A stretch of 64,000 nucleotides of DNA from Siniperca chuatsi (GCF_020085105.1 NC_058045.1:5532333-5596332), one strand, 5' to 3'; positions 46,000 through 59,862 are shown, numbered from the stretch's first letter. Notes: generated by a model from the sequence alone, not told the origin. Numbers and translations: made by a program.

Positions 46000-47040
46000 T
46001 TTTTTTCATGGTTAAGCTGTATCTACATATTTGTACCACCAGAAAGCGTTTTACGCAACATAGTTAGTATAATTTTACCAATATGCCGTTCAAGAAACAC
46101 TTCCCTACTCAAAATAGTTTAATTAATAGTAAATGGAAAACACAGACAATCAAACAAGAGCAAAAATATATGCATCATAGAACGTAAGCAGTGAAACATT
46201 TAACCCCATAAGTAGCTATATGAATATACTCACTTTGTACTTTAGCCAAACAGGTTAAAATAGGTTTAATATTTAATAATTGTATGTCACAATCAAAATG
46301 CATTATGTCCTTCAAACATGTTTAAAATCAACGTTTTTTGTGTGCTTGTTTTATTGGATTAAAATAACCTATGCACTTTCATGTTAAATTCAACCTCCCT
46401 AACCTGAGGAAAATCCATATATTACAGTTTGCATGTGAGATTTTTCACCACTAGATGGAGACAAAGTCGGAGTAAAGTCCTGTGTTTGGAGCATCACTGT
46501 GTCTACTCATGGAAGCCTTTGTTAATGTTTCTATGTATTTCATGTGTTCTGTGATGTTGGTATTGTTTGTTAGGTAGCTTTATCTAGGCAGTTTACATAT
46601 TATTTTAATATCTACCTCATATTATTTTATGAAAACATACAAAGTGTTACAGTTGCCGTTGAGATGGTAAAGTACTGGATGTAAAGCTGAAATGAGAGCC
46701 AAAATGCCATAATATTGAGACTTTAGACTTGAATATTGAGACTTCTTTATTCCACAGTGACCCCTACTGACATAATTATACATTAAAAAAACAAAAACAG
46801 AAATAAAGTAAGTGAACAGCGAAAACTTGTTTCCCAGTAATGGTCAAAAACAGTACAATAAAGAAGAAAATAATAAAAAAAATATATATAAAGAAATATA
46901 CAAATGAGCAAACAAGCACACTGGTAACTACTCAATAGCTGCTTAGAGGTAGTCATTATTAGTTAAACAGACTTAGCGAGATTGGTTGAATTTTTGATAT
47001 TCTTGGTGTAGAATAATTTGTCAGTGCTTAGATTAATTCT
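46000..47040. other. Gene-free stretch
   Basis: AT-rich. 46440-46505 (TTCACCACTAGATGGAGACA and following) resembles part of a dispersed fish repeat. No exon is supported. Confidence 0.4.
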
Positions 47041-47046
47041 ATAGGT

Positions 47047-47302
47047 TCAAGGTGAATTTATTTATCATTATACAACACAAGGTTGTGTAACGAAATGCAA
47101 GCTGTAGTCCCTTCATGCTACACAAATAAAACAAACAAAACAAAACAATTATTTATGGCGGAGTGCAGAGAATGAATTTAGCAGTCTCACAGCCTGAGGG
47201 AAGAAGCTGCTCTGTAGTCTGGTGGTACGACAGCAGATACTTCTATATTGCTTGCCAGAGGGCAGCAGGGTGAACAGGCTGTGGCTGGGGTGGGTGTTGT
47301 CT
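47047..47302 (-). mobile_element. LINE 3'-end fragment (CR1/L2/Rex1-like)
   Basis: TTTATTTATCATTATACAAC with GGTTGTGTAACGAAATGCAA marks the 3' tail, then CTCACAGCCTGAGGGAAGAA, GCTGCTCTGTAGTCTGGTGG and GGGTGAACAGGCTGTGGCTG. This is a 5'-truncated copy, a different family from the LINE at 1205. Confidence 0.7.
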
Positions 47303-48079
47303 TTAGTATTATCTAGTATCTATAATATTAATGTTTCTCTTATTAGCAAAGCTAAGACAAACTAATGATACTCATCACTTTGATCTCCTGTCCCAGTCAT
47401 AAACTACATGGTCTTGGGACATATGTAAATATCTCTTCTTTGAAAATTGCAGATTATCACAACTGCATCTAAATTTAGACCGACTTGTTCTGTGCACAGA
47501 TTGGATTCTAATTCCTATTATAGTTTTTAATAATTGAGTGTGTGTGAAATAAACAGCTGTGTGTACATGCATATATTGCATGGATCCGTTTCTTTGTATG
47601 TGTCCCCGTGTATTGTGCATTTATGTGTGTCTTTGTGCTGATGATACACTCAATGCCCGTCAGTCAAGTACAACGTTTTTACTTTCTAATTATTTTCAAA
47701 ATTGTGTTTTTATTTGTAAATTGCCTATGCGCTCTTCTTGCTAAAGTTTTCTCTTCCTGGTTAAAATCAGTTTACAGCTAGAGCTGCACATTTGTACTGA
47801 AAATGACGGCAGGAAAGGCCTCTCCTGGAGCCACAAGGGAGAAGGGGGACTGGGCAGTGACAGATGCCCAGATCAGGACCATAATCTCCCATGCCAAAAG
47901 TCCTGGCACTGGGCCCTGGATACTGGATGTCCCGTTAACACTCGGCCGGCCGCAGACAAAAGAAGAGAAATCAACAAATCAATGGGCTTTCAGCTACACC
48001 GGGGGAGGGGAAAGAAGGTGGTGGGGGTAAGGGAGTGCTGGGCTGGGCCAGGTCTGCGAGTGGGTGTGAAGGGGATGCA

Positions 48080-48400
48080 TGGAGATTAGGTTTGGGCTGA
48101 GGGGGAAGGAGGCCGTGTGCTGGGTGGAGGGCTCCGCCGAGTCCAAGGATTAAGGGGCCGATTCAAACACTCGTTATAGGGGGCAGACTCAAAGCTGTGT
48201 GTGCATGGATGGATAGATGGATTTTGGGGGCCTAATCTGTCCTGGCCTTGGCCTAGTGCCCTTGGGCGGATTAGATGAGGCCCCCAAGAGCCACAAGAGC
48301 AGGGCCGCTGGCTAGGATTAGGCAGATTCTAACAGGTGTTTTCTTTTGTGGTGCTGAGGGGCGATCTGTCCATCACTCACTGGATGAGCAAATCATGAAG
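48080..48400. promoter_or_regulatory. Candidate conserved non-coding element with GGATTA-site cluster
   Basis: A repeat-free, GC-balanced block carries five K50-homeodomain-like sites (OTX/PITX type): GATTAG at 48084, GGATTA at 48147, TAATCT at 48233, GGATTA at 48268 and GGATTA at 48315. GGGGGCCTAATC and GATTAGATGAGGCCCCC form an imperfect inverted repeat. No coding frame fits. Enhancer function is an inference from site density only. Confidence 0.35.
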
Positions 48401-49128
48401 TGAGCGATTATTACTGATGGGGCAAGTGATGCCAAAAGGGCATGATGTGTGTGTGTGTGGGTCAGTGTTTGTTTTTGGACATTTAGATACTACTGGCTGT
48501 TTAGCGGTGAGTGTGTGGTGGTGTATTTTACACGAAGCAGGGTCATATCTGCAGGAAATTTGTCAGATGAGCGAAGAAGGAGAAAAAAAACCCAAAACAA
48601 AACTAAACTGTGATACAGTACAGTTTTTTTTTACAGATACAGTACTAAACTGTGAGATTACTCACACAGACAAACACTTTTTTCAGAGGGTGACATCCTG
48701 ATGCAGCTGATCAGTCGTTATGGCTGTGAGGCAGCAGCGTTGAAGGGATCCACTGTGGAGGAGATTAGTGTAGCTGCTGCTAGAGAGAACTGGAGAACAC
48801 TTTCACACTGTAGGAGGATCAGATCAGAAGAGCTTAGAAGTCACAGAGCCTGCCACTAACCTCTTTAGCTAAGAATCAGAAATACACACTCATACAACAC
48901 AGAGAATCCTATATAGTAATATACTCTGCACTACACTGCTGGCAGGATAGCTGTGAGGATATAAAATATAGAGAGATAGATCCATGAAAAATTGACACTG
49001 TTAAATCATCATTGTATGTACAATTGATTTGATACAACAGTAATTCCTGTTCAAGTCTACATTATGCACGACACCATCCTAAAACAATGGAGGTCAATGG
49101 ACTTGTGGTGTTCAAAGCAGTAAAAAAT

Positions 49129-49397
49129 CTTCTTCTTTTCCTTTCGGCTGTTCCCTTTCAGGGGTCGCCACAGCGAATCATCATCTAACCCTGTCCTCTG
49201 CATCCTCTTCACTCACACCCATTAACTTCATGTCCTCTCTCACTACTTCCATAAATCTCCTCTTTGGTCTTCCTCTGGACCTCCTGCCTGGCAGCTCCAA
49301 CCTCAGCATCCTTCTACCAATATATTCACAGTCTCTCCTCTGAACATGTCCAAACCACCTCAATCTGGCCTCTCTGACAGCAGTTAAAGTTTATCAC
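49129..49397 (-). mobile_element. RTE-clade LINE 3' fragment with 13-bp target duplication
   Basis: The minus-strand frame MRWFGHVQRRD, LELPGRRSRGRPKRRF and VREDMKLMGVSEEDAEDR is the C-terminal tail typical of RTE/BovB-type elements. The 3' end is CTTCTTCTTTTCC at 49129. AGCAGTAAAAAAT stands exactly at both sides (49116-49128 and 49398-49410), so the boundaries are firm and insertion was by target-primed reverse transcription. At 269 bp it is strongly 5'-truncated. Confidence 0.93.
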
Positions 49398-49585
49398 AGC
49401 AGTAAAAAATAACTTTTGGTATTTCATTAGAACTTTATTTTTCTAATGAAAACTGTTCACAGTGAGATCTGTGGACCGATTTTAAAGAACAGAATCCAGC
49501 TTGATGAAATAACACTTTTACAGGATTGCTCTTTCATGTTTTAAATACCCCCCGATAAAGAAGGTATTTTTGGAAATCAGTACAA

Positions 49586-49650
49586 TACAATACAACTTTA
49601 TTATCCATCTTAGTGGAAATTTGACTTCATCTCAGCTGCCGAACACATTG
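49586..49650 (-). mobile_element. Short LINE tail
   Basis: CAATACAATACAACTTTATT followed by ATCCATCTTAGTGGAAATTT is a common fish LINE 3' end. Its left boundary is uncertain because of the CAATA repeats. Confidence 0.6.
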
Positions 49651-52600
49651 TAACATTAAGAGATGGAACATTAGAGAAGACATTATGAAACAAAACAATA
49701 TCAGGCATTAATGTCATACAATATACATGTAATGGTTATTACTGAAAATGACTGAAATGTAGAATCACTAATAATGATAAAGAACTTCAATTTCATGTAC
49801 AAAATTGTAAGTGGGTATGGACTCTTCATATTTTTAGTTAATGCTACTAACCAACACTGTGAAGGAAGGCGTGTATTATGTATGTAGTGACAGACAGGAG
49901 GGAGGAGTGGAGTGATGGAGAGAGTGGGAGGAGAGCTAGAAAAGCTCTGCTGCTGTCCTGCTGGGTCTTTAATGAAGTGGAGCGACTTCCTGGTTTGTTC
50001 CTCTCAGCTGTTGTCACTACAAAGCCTTGGCTCTTTGTCCTGCTCAGGCTACTACCTCCAAATGACGAGCGAACACGTAAAAATAAAAGCAAAGCATCTG
50101 GTGTCTTGTTCTCTCCAACTGCTCGGGAATGCAAACGTCTCTCCATCTGTTGCCTCCCTTACTAATGTTTGGGATTGGTGTTGATTATGCTGGCCAAAAA
50201 TCAAAATGCCATGAAGATTTTTGAGGACTGAACCCAAGACAAGAATATTGGAATACTGGAACATTACATAAATGCCTGCCTATACAACATCTTTGTCTCT
50301 CCTTCCTTAAATCCTTTACTTGTACACCAGTTTGTTTTTTTATATATAATTCTTATTTTTCATATTTAGTTCATAACACCAACACCAAAAACGGAACCCT
50401 ACACCCTCACATTCAAACCCATACCAACCCGTGCGCAAGCTGAAAAAACACAATACACAATGAACTTCAGATGTACTAAATCCCAAGTTCTTACGTTGCA
50501 CGTTATCTTCCTTAATAAGCCACAGAATCTCATTTGAAAAAACAGTAACTCCTTTTAAAGTCTGCATTCATTCTGGAAAAGACTAGGCCTTGTACAATTG
50601 TGCTGATGTGTTACCATGGCAACAGCATGTTGCAAGCATAGAGTCTCAGGTGCTGTCAGTTTAAGGAAATTAGACACAGTTTTTTATAGTCAATTTAGAC
50701 AACACTATGATTAATCATTCAGTGAATGCCATGTTAGCAAAAGACCATGAGGGGGAGAAAGGTGCCAGCGTGTACAAGATTATTACATACACCAAGTGAA
50801 CCAGTCAAGGTCCTGGTGTGGTGTATTACAATCAGACTTCGAGACAAAGAGCAGTCTAAGTTTGAGACAAAGGACTTAACTCTAACCTTGGCCAACCTTG
50901 GATGGATGACTGCATTATACACAAAACTTTGTTCAGAGAAGCTCCTCATTTTCCATCTTTCCAAAACAACAAAAAGTGACATCTTCTGTTGTGTACCGTG
51001 ACTGCAACATCTGGCTTGCAGGCTTCTTCTCACCCATGTGTCATACAGTTAATTGTGCGAAAAGGGGAAACTACTTGCACTTCTGGAAAAAAGCCAATCT
51101 AGGCTTTATGTGTGAAACAGGCTTTTCTCCATCCTCTTGTAAACCAGGTGGTTCATGTGTTGCTTTTTTTTTTTTTTTTGGTCAAACTGAAATGAGGGTA
51201 GAACAAATAAAAATCAGTAAGGAGGATGGCATCCAATACTCTCTTTTCCTCCCTTCTTTTCACTTTGTCCTCTGTGTGGTTTGCACACCTCGGGATATCA
51301 AGACCACCAGTTTCCGGCTCTTACACGGACATGTCAACAGACAGCTGAGGTGTTGGATGGCCTTTGTCTGTGTGTGAGGTCCTAATGACACTTTAACAGT
51401 TGTCTCCATGTGTTTTCCACTAATCCTGGGTCCATTTAATTCTGTCACTTTCTCCTTATTTTCTGTCATCACCTTCATTTATTCACACACTTCATTCATA
51501 GCACTTAGATTTGATCTTTGAAGCAAGAATTTGTGTCTTTATTTTCTCTTCCTTAATGGAATAAAAAACTATTTATTGTAGTTGAATCTGCTCTTTTGTT
51601 GTGTACATGTAGCATTTTAACATCAATACATCATTAGCACATTCGTTTAAAGACATTAGCTTCATTTCACTAAATAAACAAGACTGTCATATGACTGATG
51701 ATGAAAAGGACTGAAACAACATCATAAGAAGTACAACAGTCAAAAGAAAACATCAGAAAAAAAAATTTAAAAGCAACATCCCTTTTTGCAACAGGAAGCA
51801 TCAGGATTCATGCGAAATGTCTTAAATTCCACAAACTCAAAATGCTGCATGGCAAATCCAAAACTAACACAACACATGTTCACATGTTGATTGAAACTTG
51901 TCTCAGAAATATTATTTTTTTTTTAGCTTTGTGTAGTTTTTATAGGTAAATTTATACAATTTGTACTTACAGCTTCTACCAACTTTGACAATCATGTGCT
52001 CACATCTCATCACATCAACTTTCAGTCTGTATAATGTGTGCTCAATCAAGATAATACAGTTTGAGAGTTCTCACATTTAAATTAACTTCACAAACATGGG
52101 TGTTCATCAAGACCAGATACATGAATCAGTAACCATGACATCTGGGGACAAATCACATCAGGTCAACTATTTTCTTGATTAACTTTGAAAGCTAAATAAG
52201 CTTAAGCTAATTACAAGTTCTGCTGCACCAAGAGGATGAAGTCTGAAAAGTCTGATGTGCATAAAAATGCTGCATACAAAACCAGCACTGGATAAACATC
52301 AGCCAAGCATGCAACTGTACAAGCACTGCATCAATTAGTGAGTAATTTACCACACTCAGTGTATGATAGTGCTGTCACGTGCTGCTGAGGTAAAAACAGG
52401 TGGCCTGTTTCGCTCGGTGTTCCTGCACTTGCTCAGTTTTTGTGTAAATTATCTCGCGTCTCTCACAGATAGAGCTCAATCCATCAAATGGCTCAACTGA
52501 CACTTCCTGTGAATAGTCAGCTCCTGTGAGTCGTGAAGATTGTGTCACTTGCCGGCGCTAAAAGCCACCTCCAACCCCATCCCACAGCCATGGGAAGTTA

Positions 52601-52990
52601 CGTTTGAGTCCTGAAACAGAAGCGTCACAAAGCAGCATGACTTCACGCTACGCATTGTGAGCTCCCTGAGGGCAGTCGACAGGATCCTGCCGTATCCTGT
52701 TATGAGGTGACAGGTATGACACAAGTCAACAAAGAGTCATAATCTGACTTCAATTGACTTCAATTGAGTCTTATTGCTCAGCAAATTTCTCACCATCAGT
52801 AGCAGCCTTGACTGAGCTGTGCTGATGGTGGGTCAGCAGGAGAGAAGAGAAGTCGAGAAAATTGGAGAGAAGAGAAGAAAAGAGGAGATGAAGTGAAGAG
52901 AAGAATCCACCATTTGCCAACCAGCTGCTGATCAATTGTTCTTGCTCTGAGCCCTATATTAGATCAACTGCATCAATACTTCATCTTAAA
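49651..52990. other. Intergenic, no gene seen
   Basis: About 3.3 kb of AT-rich sequence. Frames at 49847-50184 overlap on both strands and lack domain signs. A T run of 17 lies near 51163-51179 and a GAGAAGAGAA-rich tract at 52838-52905. 52500-52720 is a little richer in GC and repeat-free. Confidence 0.45.
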
Positions 52991-52997
52991 AGACCAG

Positions 52998-53306
52998 TTT
53001 GTAACATTTAGGAGGAGCTATTGGCAGTATATTTTCATTAATGTATAATCACCTGAAAATAAGAATTATTGTGTTTTCATTTCCTTAGTATGAGCCGTTT
53101 ATATCTACAGAGGGAGCGGGTCCCCTGCCACGGAGGTCGCCATGTTGCACCGCCATGTTTATGCAATAGAACTGAACGGACAAACCAAGCACTGGCTCTA
53201 CATAGGGCCTCCTACACGCTTGGAAGGGAGGTGAGTGGTATTCAAATGGTTGCAAACTGCAATTTCACCACTAGATGCCACTAAATCCTTCACACTGCTC
53301 CTTTAA
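52998..53306 (+). repeat. Teleost interspersed repeat
   Basis: AGACCAGTTTGTAACATTTA, CTGAAAATAAGAATTATTGT, TGAGCCGTTTATATCTACAG, CCAAGCACTGGCTCTACATA, ACACGCTTGGAAGGGAGGTG and CACTAGATGCCACTAAATCC belong to a fish repeat I recognise. The open frame inside is not a gene. Confidence 0.75.
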
Positions 53307-53309
53307 GAT

Positions 53310-56300
53310 GAAATCAATGAAGAATTACAGAACAATAATCATTGATTGAGATGCCAATCTCAGTTCATCTCTCAGCTACGATGAGAAGCTACTGTGAAGC
53401 TATTATGCATTTTATACTTTGAGAAGCATAGAATTCACAATAATTAACTTTAGCTCCCTCAAGTGACAACATCCAAAACACCAAATGGGGTTAAAGCAAC
53501 AGAAAGAATGCAACCATTTTCAGTTGGATTGTCTTATTTTTCTATAAACAAAAACTAATGTCATAAGAATCATTTGAAAGATGCTCATCGACTTTAAAAG
53601 CATCTTAAAGGGGCACTAGAAACAAAGAAAATTAAAGAAAAAATCACTGACTCAAGTATAATGCTGTTCACATCAAATACTATGTGGGAGTGGATCAATG
53701 GAATAACTTTAAAGCATGAAAAGCTTTTGATCATTGACAGTCATATTGCCGCCCCTTCCTGCTAAATGACAGCCATTTTCCTTTTTGCTTTGAGGTCTGC
53801 AAACCTCTTCTCTCCTAAAGGTGTTGCATGTGTCAGTGTGATTTGGTTTATTTCTCCCCTCTGGGCAAAAGAAGCCTTCATCTACAGTAGAGAGGCTTAG
53901 TGTCCGGTTCCAGGCAAGAAACTAACCCAAAACACTTTTTCAAACGCAACCCCCAACACACAGTGTATACGCTGCTCCATCAGGCCAGCTGCCGCCCAGT
54001 TTACAGTTTGTAGCCAGGAGTCAGAGGGCCGCTGATGTGTGACGACAACAGGTGACAGGTGATGGAGGGAGGGATGGGGACAGCAGCTTACCTTTCTCTG
54101 TGGTCAGTCACTCACTGTTAGTTTAGGGTCTCCCAGGCCAGAGCCCGGGGCCTCTGTGATGGATGGGTACAGCTGAGTCGATCCTGGTCAGGAGGAAACT
54201 GATCTAAAGAGGGCCGAGTGGGGGCACAACCTGACCCTGACTCGGACTCTACAAAGCTCGACCCGTCAGCACTGTATGGGCGCACAACACTAGCAGACAG
54301 AAGACATTAAAGACATTAAAGAGCACACAAAAATACAAAAATACAATACAAATAATAAAAATATAGTCCTATGAGGCATCAGTCAGTTTGTGGTTTTTAT
54401 TAGATATCAGATATCAGTAGGTCAGTGTTTGCTGCCACTGATATGACAGAGGGTGCTCCCTGATCTCAACAGTCTATAAAAGCAGCAATGAAATTTGATC
54501 GACATAGTAATACGCTAATTCTCTAATTATACATTTTCATAAAAGTTCATCCAGTTTGATACACCCCAGAGTTTCTCTGGTCTGGTTCCATACCTCTGAA
54601 TTGCCTTTCACATCTCCAGTTTTTTCAGTGATTAAAATAGAATAAATAAATAAATAAATAAATAACGAAGTGAAAATGTAATGGCTGAAAGAGTTTAACT
54701 AGTCTTGGTTGGTTTCAGCTTTTTCCCCATCCCATAATGGTCTAAAAAACTGCCTGAAACTTGAGCAGAAACCTGACTTTGAAAGAAAGTCCATCTGTCC
54801 TGCTCAGTTACTGGATTAAATTAGATGACTAATTAGATTAGATTTGGATGCCTATGATGAGCAGAGATGTAGAGTAGCTTCATACATTTACTCAAAAACT
54901 GTAATAATGTGCAGTTTTTAAGTACTTGTAGCTTATTTCCATTGTGGTACTTTGACTTTCTTTTTTTAAGTTGTATCGTTTCAGAATGGATAACTTTCCA
55001 TTTCCAGTCACCAAATGGACTTAGGCAATGATGTTGGAGAGAAAATGAAATAACAGTGTAATTGTGATGTACAATTTCATTACATTAAGTTAGACTGTAA
55101 TTTCATTTACCGTTTCATTACATGAAATTACAGAGTAATTTCATTCAGTGTCAGCTGGATGGACGGTCGTGTCAACAGCTCTGACCCTCAGTCTCCCACC
55201 GGTGGCATGACTTCCCATCCATCACCCATCTGGGGCCCCCACCTCCCTCCATCTCTCTCTTTCTCTCGTTCTCTCTCTCTCTCTGCTTGGTCATCCGATC
55301 AATCCCCCCCCCACACACACACATAAACACACACGAAGAGACAGAAACACAGAATCCTCCAATTAGATCATTGAGACATCAATTCTAATTCTGACACACT
55401 TTGACATCTTTTTTTGGACTAAACCCTCAGTACAGTATGTTTCTTTCTTACTATCAATCCCCTGTGTATTTTACATCTGCTAAAATGTGTATTTTACCTA
55501 ATTTCCTTTTATATTATTGTATTTTATCATTAATACTGATAGAAGCATGCTAAGCACTACCACAAAAAACTACATATGTGTAAACAGTGGTCACAATAAC
55601 ATTGCCACATGCACAGTGCAGTCTTTCCAATGCTTGTGAAAGTCAGTGACACCTTACAGTATATTTTGATCAGATAACATGCCACAAACTAGTCTAAAAA
55701 CTTACTGTAAAGTTATATCAATACTGTTCCAACACAGTCTCAACAAAGGCAGTATTTATTGCAGAGCTACTTTACTAGATTACATCACATTGTAGTTGTG
55801 TGCCCTACCTCTGTGTATCAGCAGATCCTGGATAACGTCAGTTGAGTTTCTTCCAGTATCAATATCATTTTGTACCTCAGAACCTGTATCTGTTGGGCCC
55901 TGCAGCCCTGTAACAGGACACAATTATCAACAACACCCTTTTCAAATTAATAAGACTAATATTAAGAATAAGAATAATACTAATAATGAATTGAATTATA
56001 AGTAGAAAAGTAGAATATAAATGTGCCGATTACCCAAACAAGCAGCTGCCAGATAGAAGTGTGTGTATCTGTTTGAGTGTGTCACAGGTAAGAAAAACTA
56101 TATAAATGTTGAACGAACTTATCTGGGGTGAATAAAAGTTGAAATAAATCAGGCAGCCAGTCAGGCATCACGTCTCTGCACACTGATATATTTGTCTTGA
56201 TACTCCAGGTCTGTTTATCCAGCTGTGCCAATGGACTCATTAAGTGTAACTAAAGTGGATATGACCATAACCAAGGTCAAACTGGGGAATGTGTAACTCC

Positions 56301-57900
56301 TTTTACACACATAATCTACTCTCTCTATGCACTGTTGAATTTTTTTCATTTCCTAAAAAAAGCAAACCCAAGATAGCAAAGTGGGGTAGAACCTTATATA
56401 ATGGTAAATGATTTGTTAATTAGTTTTAAATGTTGTTAACATGCTCAGTTGTTTTGGACACAATTTTACAATGCAGATGGTGCCTCAGTTATGTATGTAA
56501 ATGTGAATTTTCTGGCCTAAATATGGTTTCAGAGGAGGGAAAGGCGCTTCAGCAAATATACATTCAAATGGAGCTAATATGTGCCTAACACTAACCTTAG
56601 CCCTAACGGATAACTGACAGCATAAACAAATGTACTTATCTCACACTTTAACTTTACTTGCAACTTGGGTTGAGGGAACACAGTGTTACGCAAGCAAGAG
56701 ACAGTATTTTTTAAACGATTAAAGGTGGGTGAAAATGTAGTGGGGTTATGATAATCTACACTTGTAAACTTCAAAGAGATCTTGCATAAGAAAAACTGAG
56801 TTCAAAATTTTAACTTCATCTTAGAAAGGCAATGTGAATGACATACTTCCTGTCTTTGTCAACAGTGACAGGGATTTTTCAGTCATCAGTCCCATTGGTC
56901 TTATTTGAGTTCAAAGCAGGTGCACAAGGACTTAGGCTGTGCCAAAAATCACTCCCTCATTCACTCATTCACTACTCCCTAAATAATAGTAGACAGTCGA
57001 TAATTCACTCTATACTGAGCATTAAATTGAGATTTCTGACACTCATGAATCATGAATTGTCATTTTGCAACATCACGGACAGGACTGTAATTTTCGCACC
57101 TGTAAAATGTGAAGGCAGTGTACATGCCATGGTCACTACTTTTTTTGTTTCCATTGTGGGAAACTTTGAGGACACTATGTGGTGCATACATTTATAAATA
57201 GGTAAATATAGTGGACTACATAGTAAATAGGAAGCCATTTCATGATACTGGGGTTTTCTCATCTCATGATGAACTTAATGGTTATCTGTTATTGATTTGG
57301 ACAGTGAAAATAGGAAAGCTGTTTATATACAATAGAAAAGAGGCTAACTCAAAATGACACGGGACTTCTCTATGACCTTCACACCACAGTATGCTGCAAA
57401 GGAACAGTCTAACAGACAATCCAACAAGCACACCCACTTTACACAGTGAATGGCCAGGTGTGTGGAGGTGTGGAAGTAGCCACAAGCTCTCTTTTTTCAT
57501 TCGACACACAACTACTTCTGTCACTTTTCATGTGTACAACCGAGTGCAACACCATGAGTGACCTCAGGGGGAGTCTGTGCAAAAGTGTGCACCACATGCC
57601 CATTTGTATGATTCATTACGCTGAGACTACAAAGACATGCAAAAGACACAGAATTCTGCCTTTGATTGTGCCCATTCAGAACAGGTACAAACACTTAAGA
57701 CGTGGTAGGTCAATACGTTGAACAACCTTTGTTTGTATTTGAAATGTTTACAGTCATTTGTTTCCATGTAAATGTGCTGATCTACTGGCCAATGTCTAAT
57801 TTACGACATATAAGTTTAACCCTTGTGTGAGTTGTTGTGTGCAAGCCAGTGGTCAGAGGTCAAAGGGGAGACTGTGCATTTCCAGGCATGTTTTGTCTGA
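53310..57900. other. Intergenic, simple repeats only
   Basis: No gene seen. Contains an (AATA)n tract at 54639-54664, a decayed AAGTAC-type repeat near 54870-54960, a CT-rich tract at about 55247-55285 and CACACA near 55309-55334. Short open frames (56838-57197, 57446-57721) show no protein features. Confidence 0.5.
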
Positions 57901-58340
57901 GATAGTTTTGGTCTAGAGTAGTGGTGACGGGGGGTTGGGGGTGTCCGGAGAGTGTCAGCTGGTCCATACAGTGAGACTGCACTATGCCACCTCCATTCCT
58001 CCCTCAGCCAACCACCACAGTGAGGAAGTCCCTGCTCTGTTTGCTGCGATCATCGGGACAGCTGGTGCCGGGGCAGCTGCACGGCTGCGGGGTGGCTGGG
58101 AAAGAGCCCGTCCCCAGCAAACCCAGGAGGGGTTTCTGCATCTGCTCAGCTGTCGACCCACCCACCCCCACCCTTCTTCCTTCGTATCCCCCCCAGTTCC
58201 CCCGTGCTCCGTCAGCTGAGACCAGCAGGAGAGACAGCTGGCCGGTACTGCCAGGGAGAGAGGAGGGTGAGGGTGTGTTTATGTGTGTGTATTGAGTTGG
58301 GTGGGGGTAGACCAAGCAGCAATGACATAACTGCCAAAGT
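57901..58340. other. GC-rich stretch with overlapping open frames, probably non-coding
   Basis: 57930-58300 is GC-rich and open in two plus frames and one minus frame. The translations are rich in Pro, Ser and Arg and low in structured motifs. Neither has a recognisable domain or a matching splice site I can defend. It could be a CpG-rich regulatory block or a first exon of an unseen gene. Confidence 0.3.
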
Positions 58341-58350
58341 GATGCATTTG

Positions 58351-58352
<2 letters not shown>

Positions 58353-58384
<32 letters not shown>
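58353..58384. repeat. (CA)16 microsatellite
   Basis: An uninterrupted CA run of 32 bases. Confidence 0.97.
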
Positions 58385-58386
<2 letters not shown>

Positions 58387-58389
58387 AAA

Positions 58390-59860
58390 ATACACTGTTT
58401 TGATCCTGTTCATTGGTTGCAGTGCTGGGATTTTCTCTCTCTATATTTTTTAGAAAAAACAAAACTTAGAATGGAACGATCCTTCCAAAGGCCAATTCAT
58501 GGTCCGCATGGCTGTGAGATTCCAGGTGGGGCCACATGACATATATTTCGTCATCTGCCCAAGAGCGACCAACATTTATGGCTGCAAGGATGCTTACGAA
58601 CTGTTTGTATGTACTGTATTCCACATCCGTGGTCCTATTCTCACACACACCATTTCACACACCATCTGCCTTTTTTTGGTAACTTTTTCTTGTTCAGCCA
58701 AATACAACAAACAAAGAAGCGCTCTTGTCTCTCTCTCTGTCGTGAGGTCACCACATTGTTTTCTAGTGCACATGTGTGAAAGGTGTACGCAGACTCCCAA
58801 CTCTAATATGTACAGAAGTGCGCTGTGTGTGTGCAAGTCTGCAGCTGTCCGGGTCTGCGTCCGTACTGAAGTATAAACAAAGATTAACAAGTATTGTTTG
58901 TTTAGCCAAAGCCTGAAAAATCTCATTCCTCTATGTGCCACAGCGTTGCACTGGGTGACATGTTCCTTCATCACCATTAACGTGGTAAATGTGTGTTAAT
59001 CCACGTCCAAAAATAGTAAATACTATTTACTTTTACTATTTACTCCTGTTTAGGGAATGTTTGCTAAAAACTACAGTGCCCAGCTGTTTTAGGAAATTAG
59101 TTAACCTTTTTTTAAAAAGAAATAAAACTCTATATTTAAGACCTGTTCCTAAAGATTTCCATCTTCAAAAAGAACCAGCCACATGTCTGTCCAGGACACG
59201 AATCATCACTAGTTGACTATAACCAGCCGACATCATAAAGGATGGGCAGGGTGTGGGGTGGAGGCTGTGTTGTTGTGTGTGTTTGGGGGATGGGGGAGTC
59301 TGGGGAGACTGAAATGAGCTGAACTCGAGGTCGAGGAGGGATGGAGGTGGAGGGAGGTGGATGTAATAGAAAGCAGAGTTCCTTTGTCTGGCCACACAGG
59401 GTTCAGGAGCGAACATCGGTTCAAGAGAGAGGCAAAGAAAGGAACAGAGGCTGATGTCACACTCAGAGTAGTTGCCTTGTGATTATTGTGAAAATCACCA
59501 TTAGCAAAAAACAAACATTTTTGGAGCTTTAAAATATTGACTGAATTACATTTAAAAATGGAATTTTTATTCATATTGGGCAAAACATTTACTATAATTT
59601 GTATTTCTTTGAAAATTTAATTGAAGAGTGTTGGATTACATGAATGCATTTATGAATGACAGTCAGGTGCAGGGACTTTGTGTGTCTATTGAAATCAAAC
59701 ATAAAGACTGTTTTCATGTTTTAGGCATCAGGCAGAAACTGTAATAACTTTTGCCACCTGGTGAGCTTTTGTACACAGACAAAGGCCTGTATGCTTAGAT
59801 GGTGAGTGATTTAAACCAAGAGATGATGTATAGATAACAAAACAAATATTTTGTTTAAGT
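58390..59860. other. Gene-free stretch
   Basis: No supported exon. Open frames at 58499-58876 (+) and 58594-58977 (-) overlap each other and show no domain. 59250-59400 is G-rich. Confidence 0.4.
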
Positions 59861-59862
59861 TA

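Noticed and set aside
47803-48030. 75-codon frame in GC-rich sequence
   Set aside because: No recognised domain, no splice support and a low-complexity end; better explained as an open frame in GC-rich non-coding sequence.
57935-58462. Frames of 94-152 codons on both strands
   Set aside because: Three frames overlap, composition is biased, and the minus frame runs through the CA microsatellite as alternating Cys-Val.
58499-58977. 125- and 127-codon frames on opposite strands
   Set aside because: They overlap each other almost fully and neither has a domain, signal peptide or splice partner I can identify.
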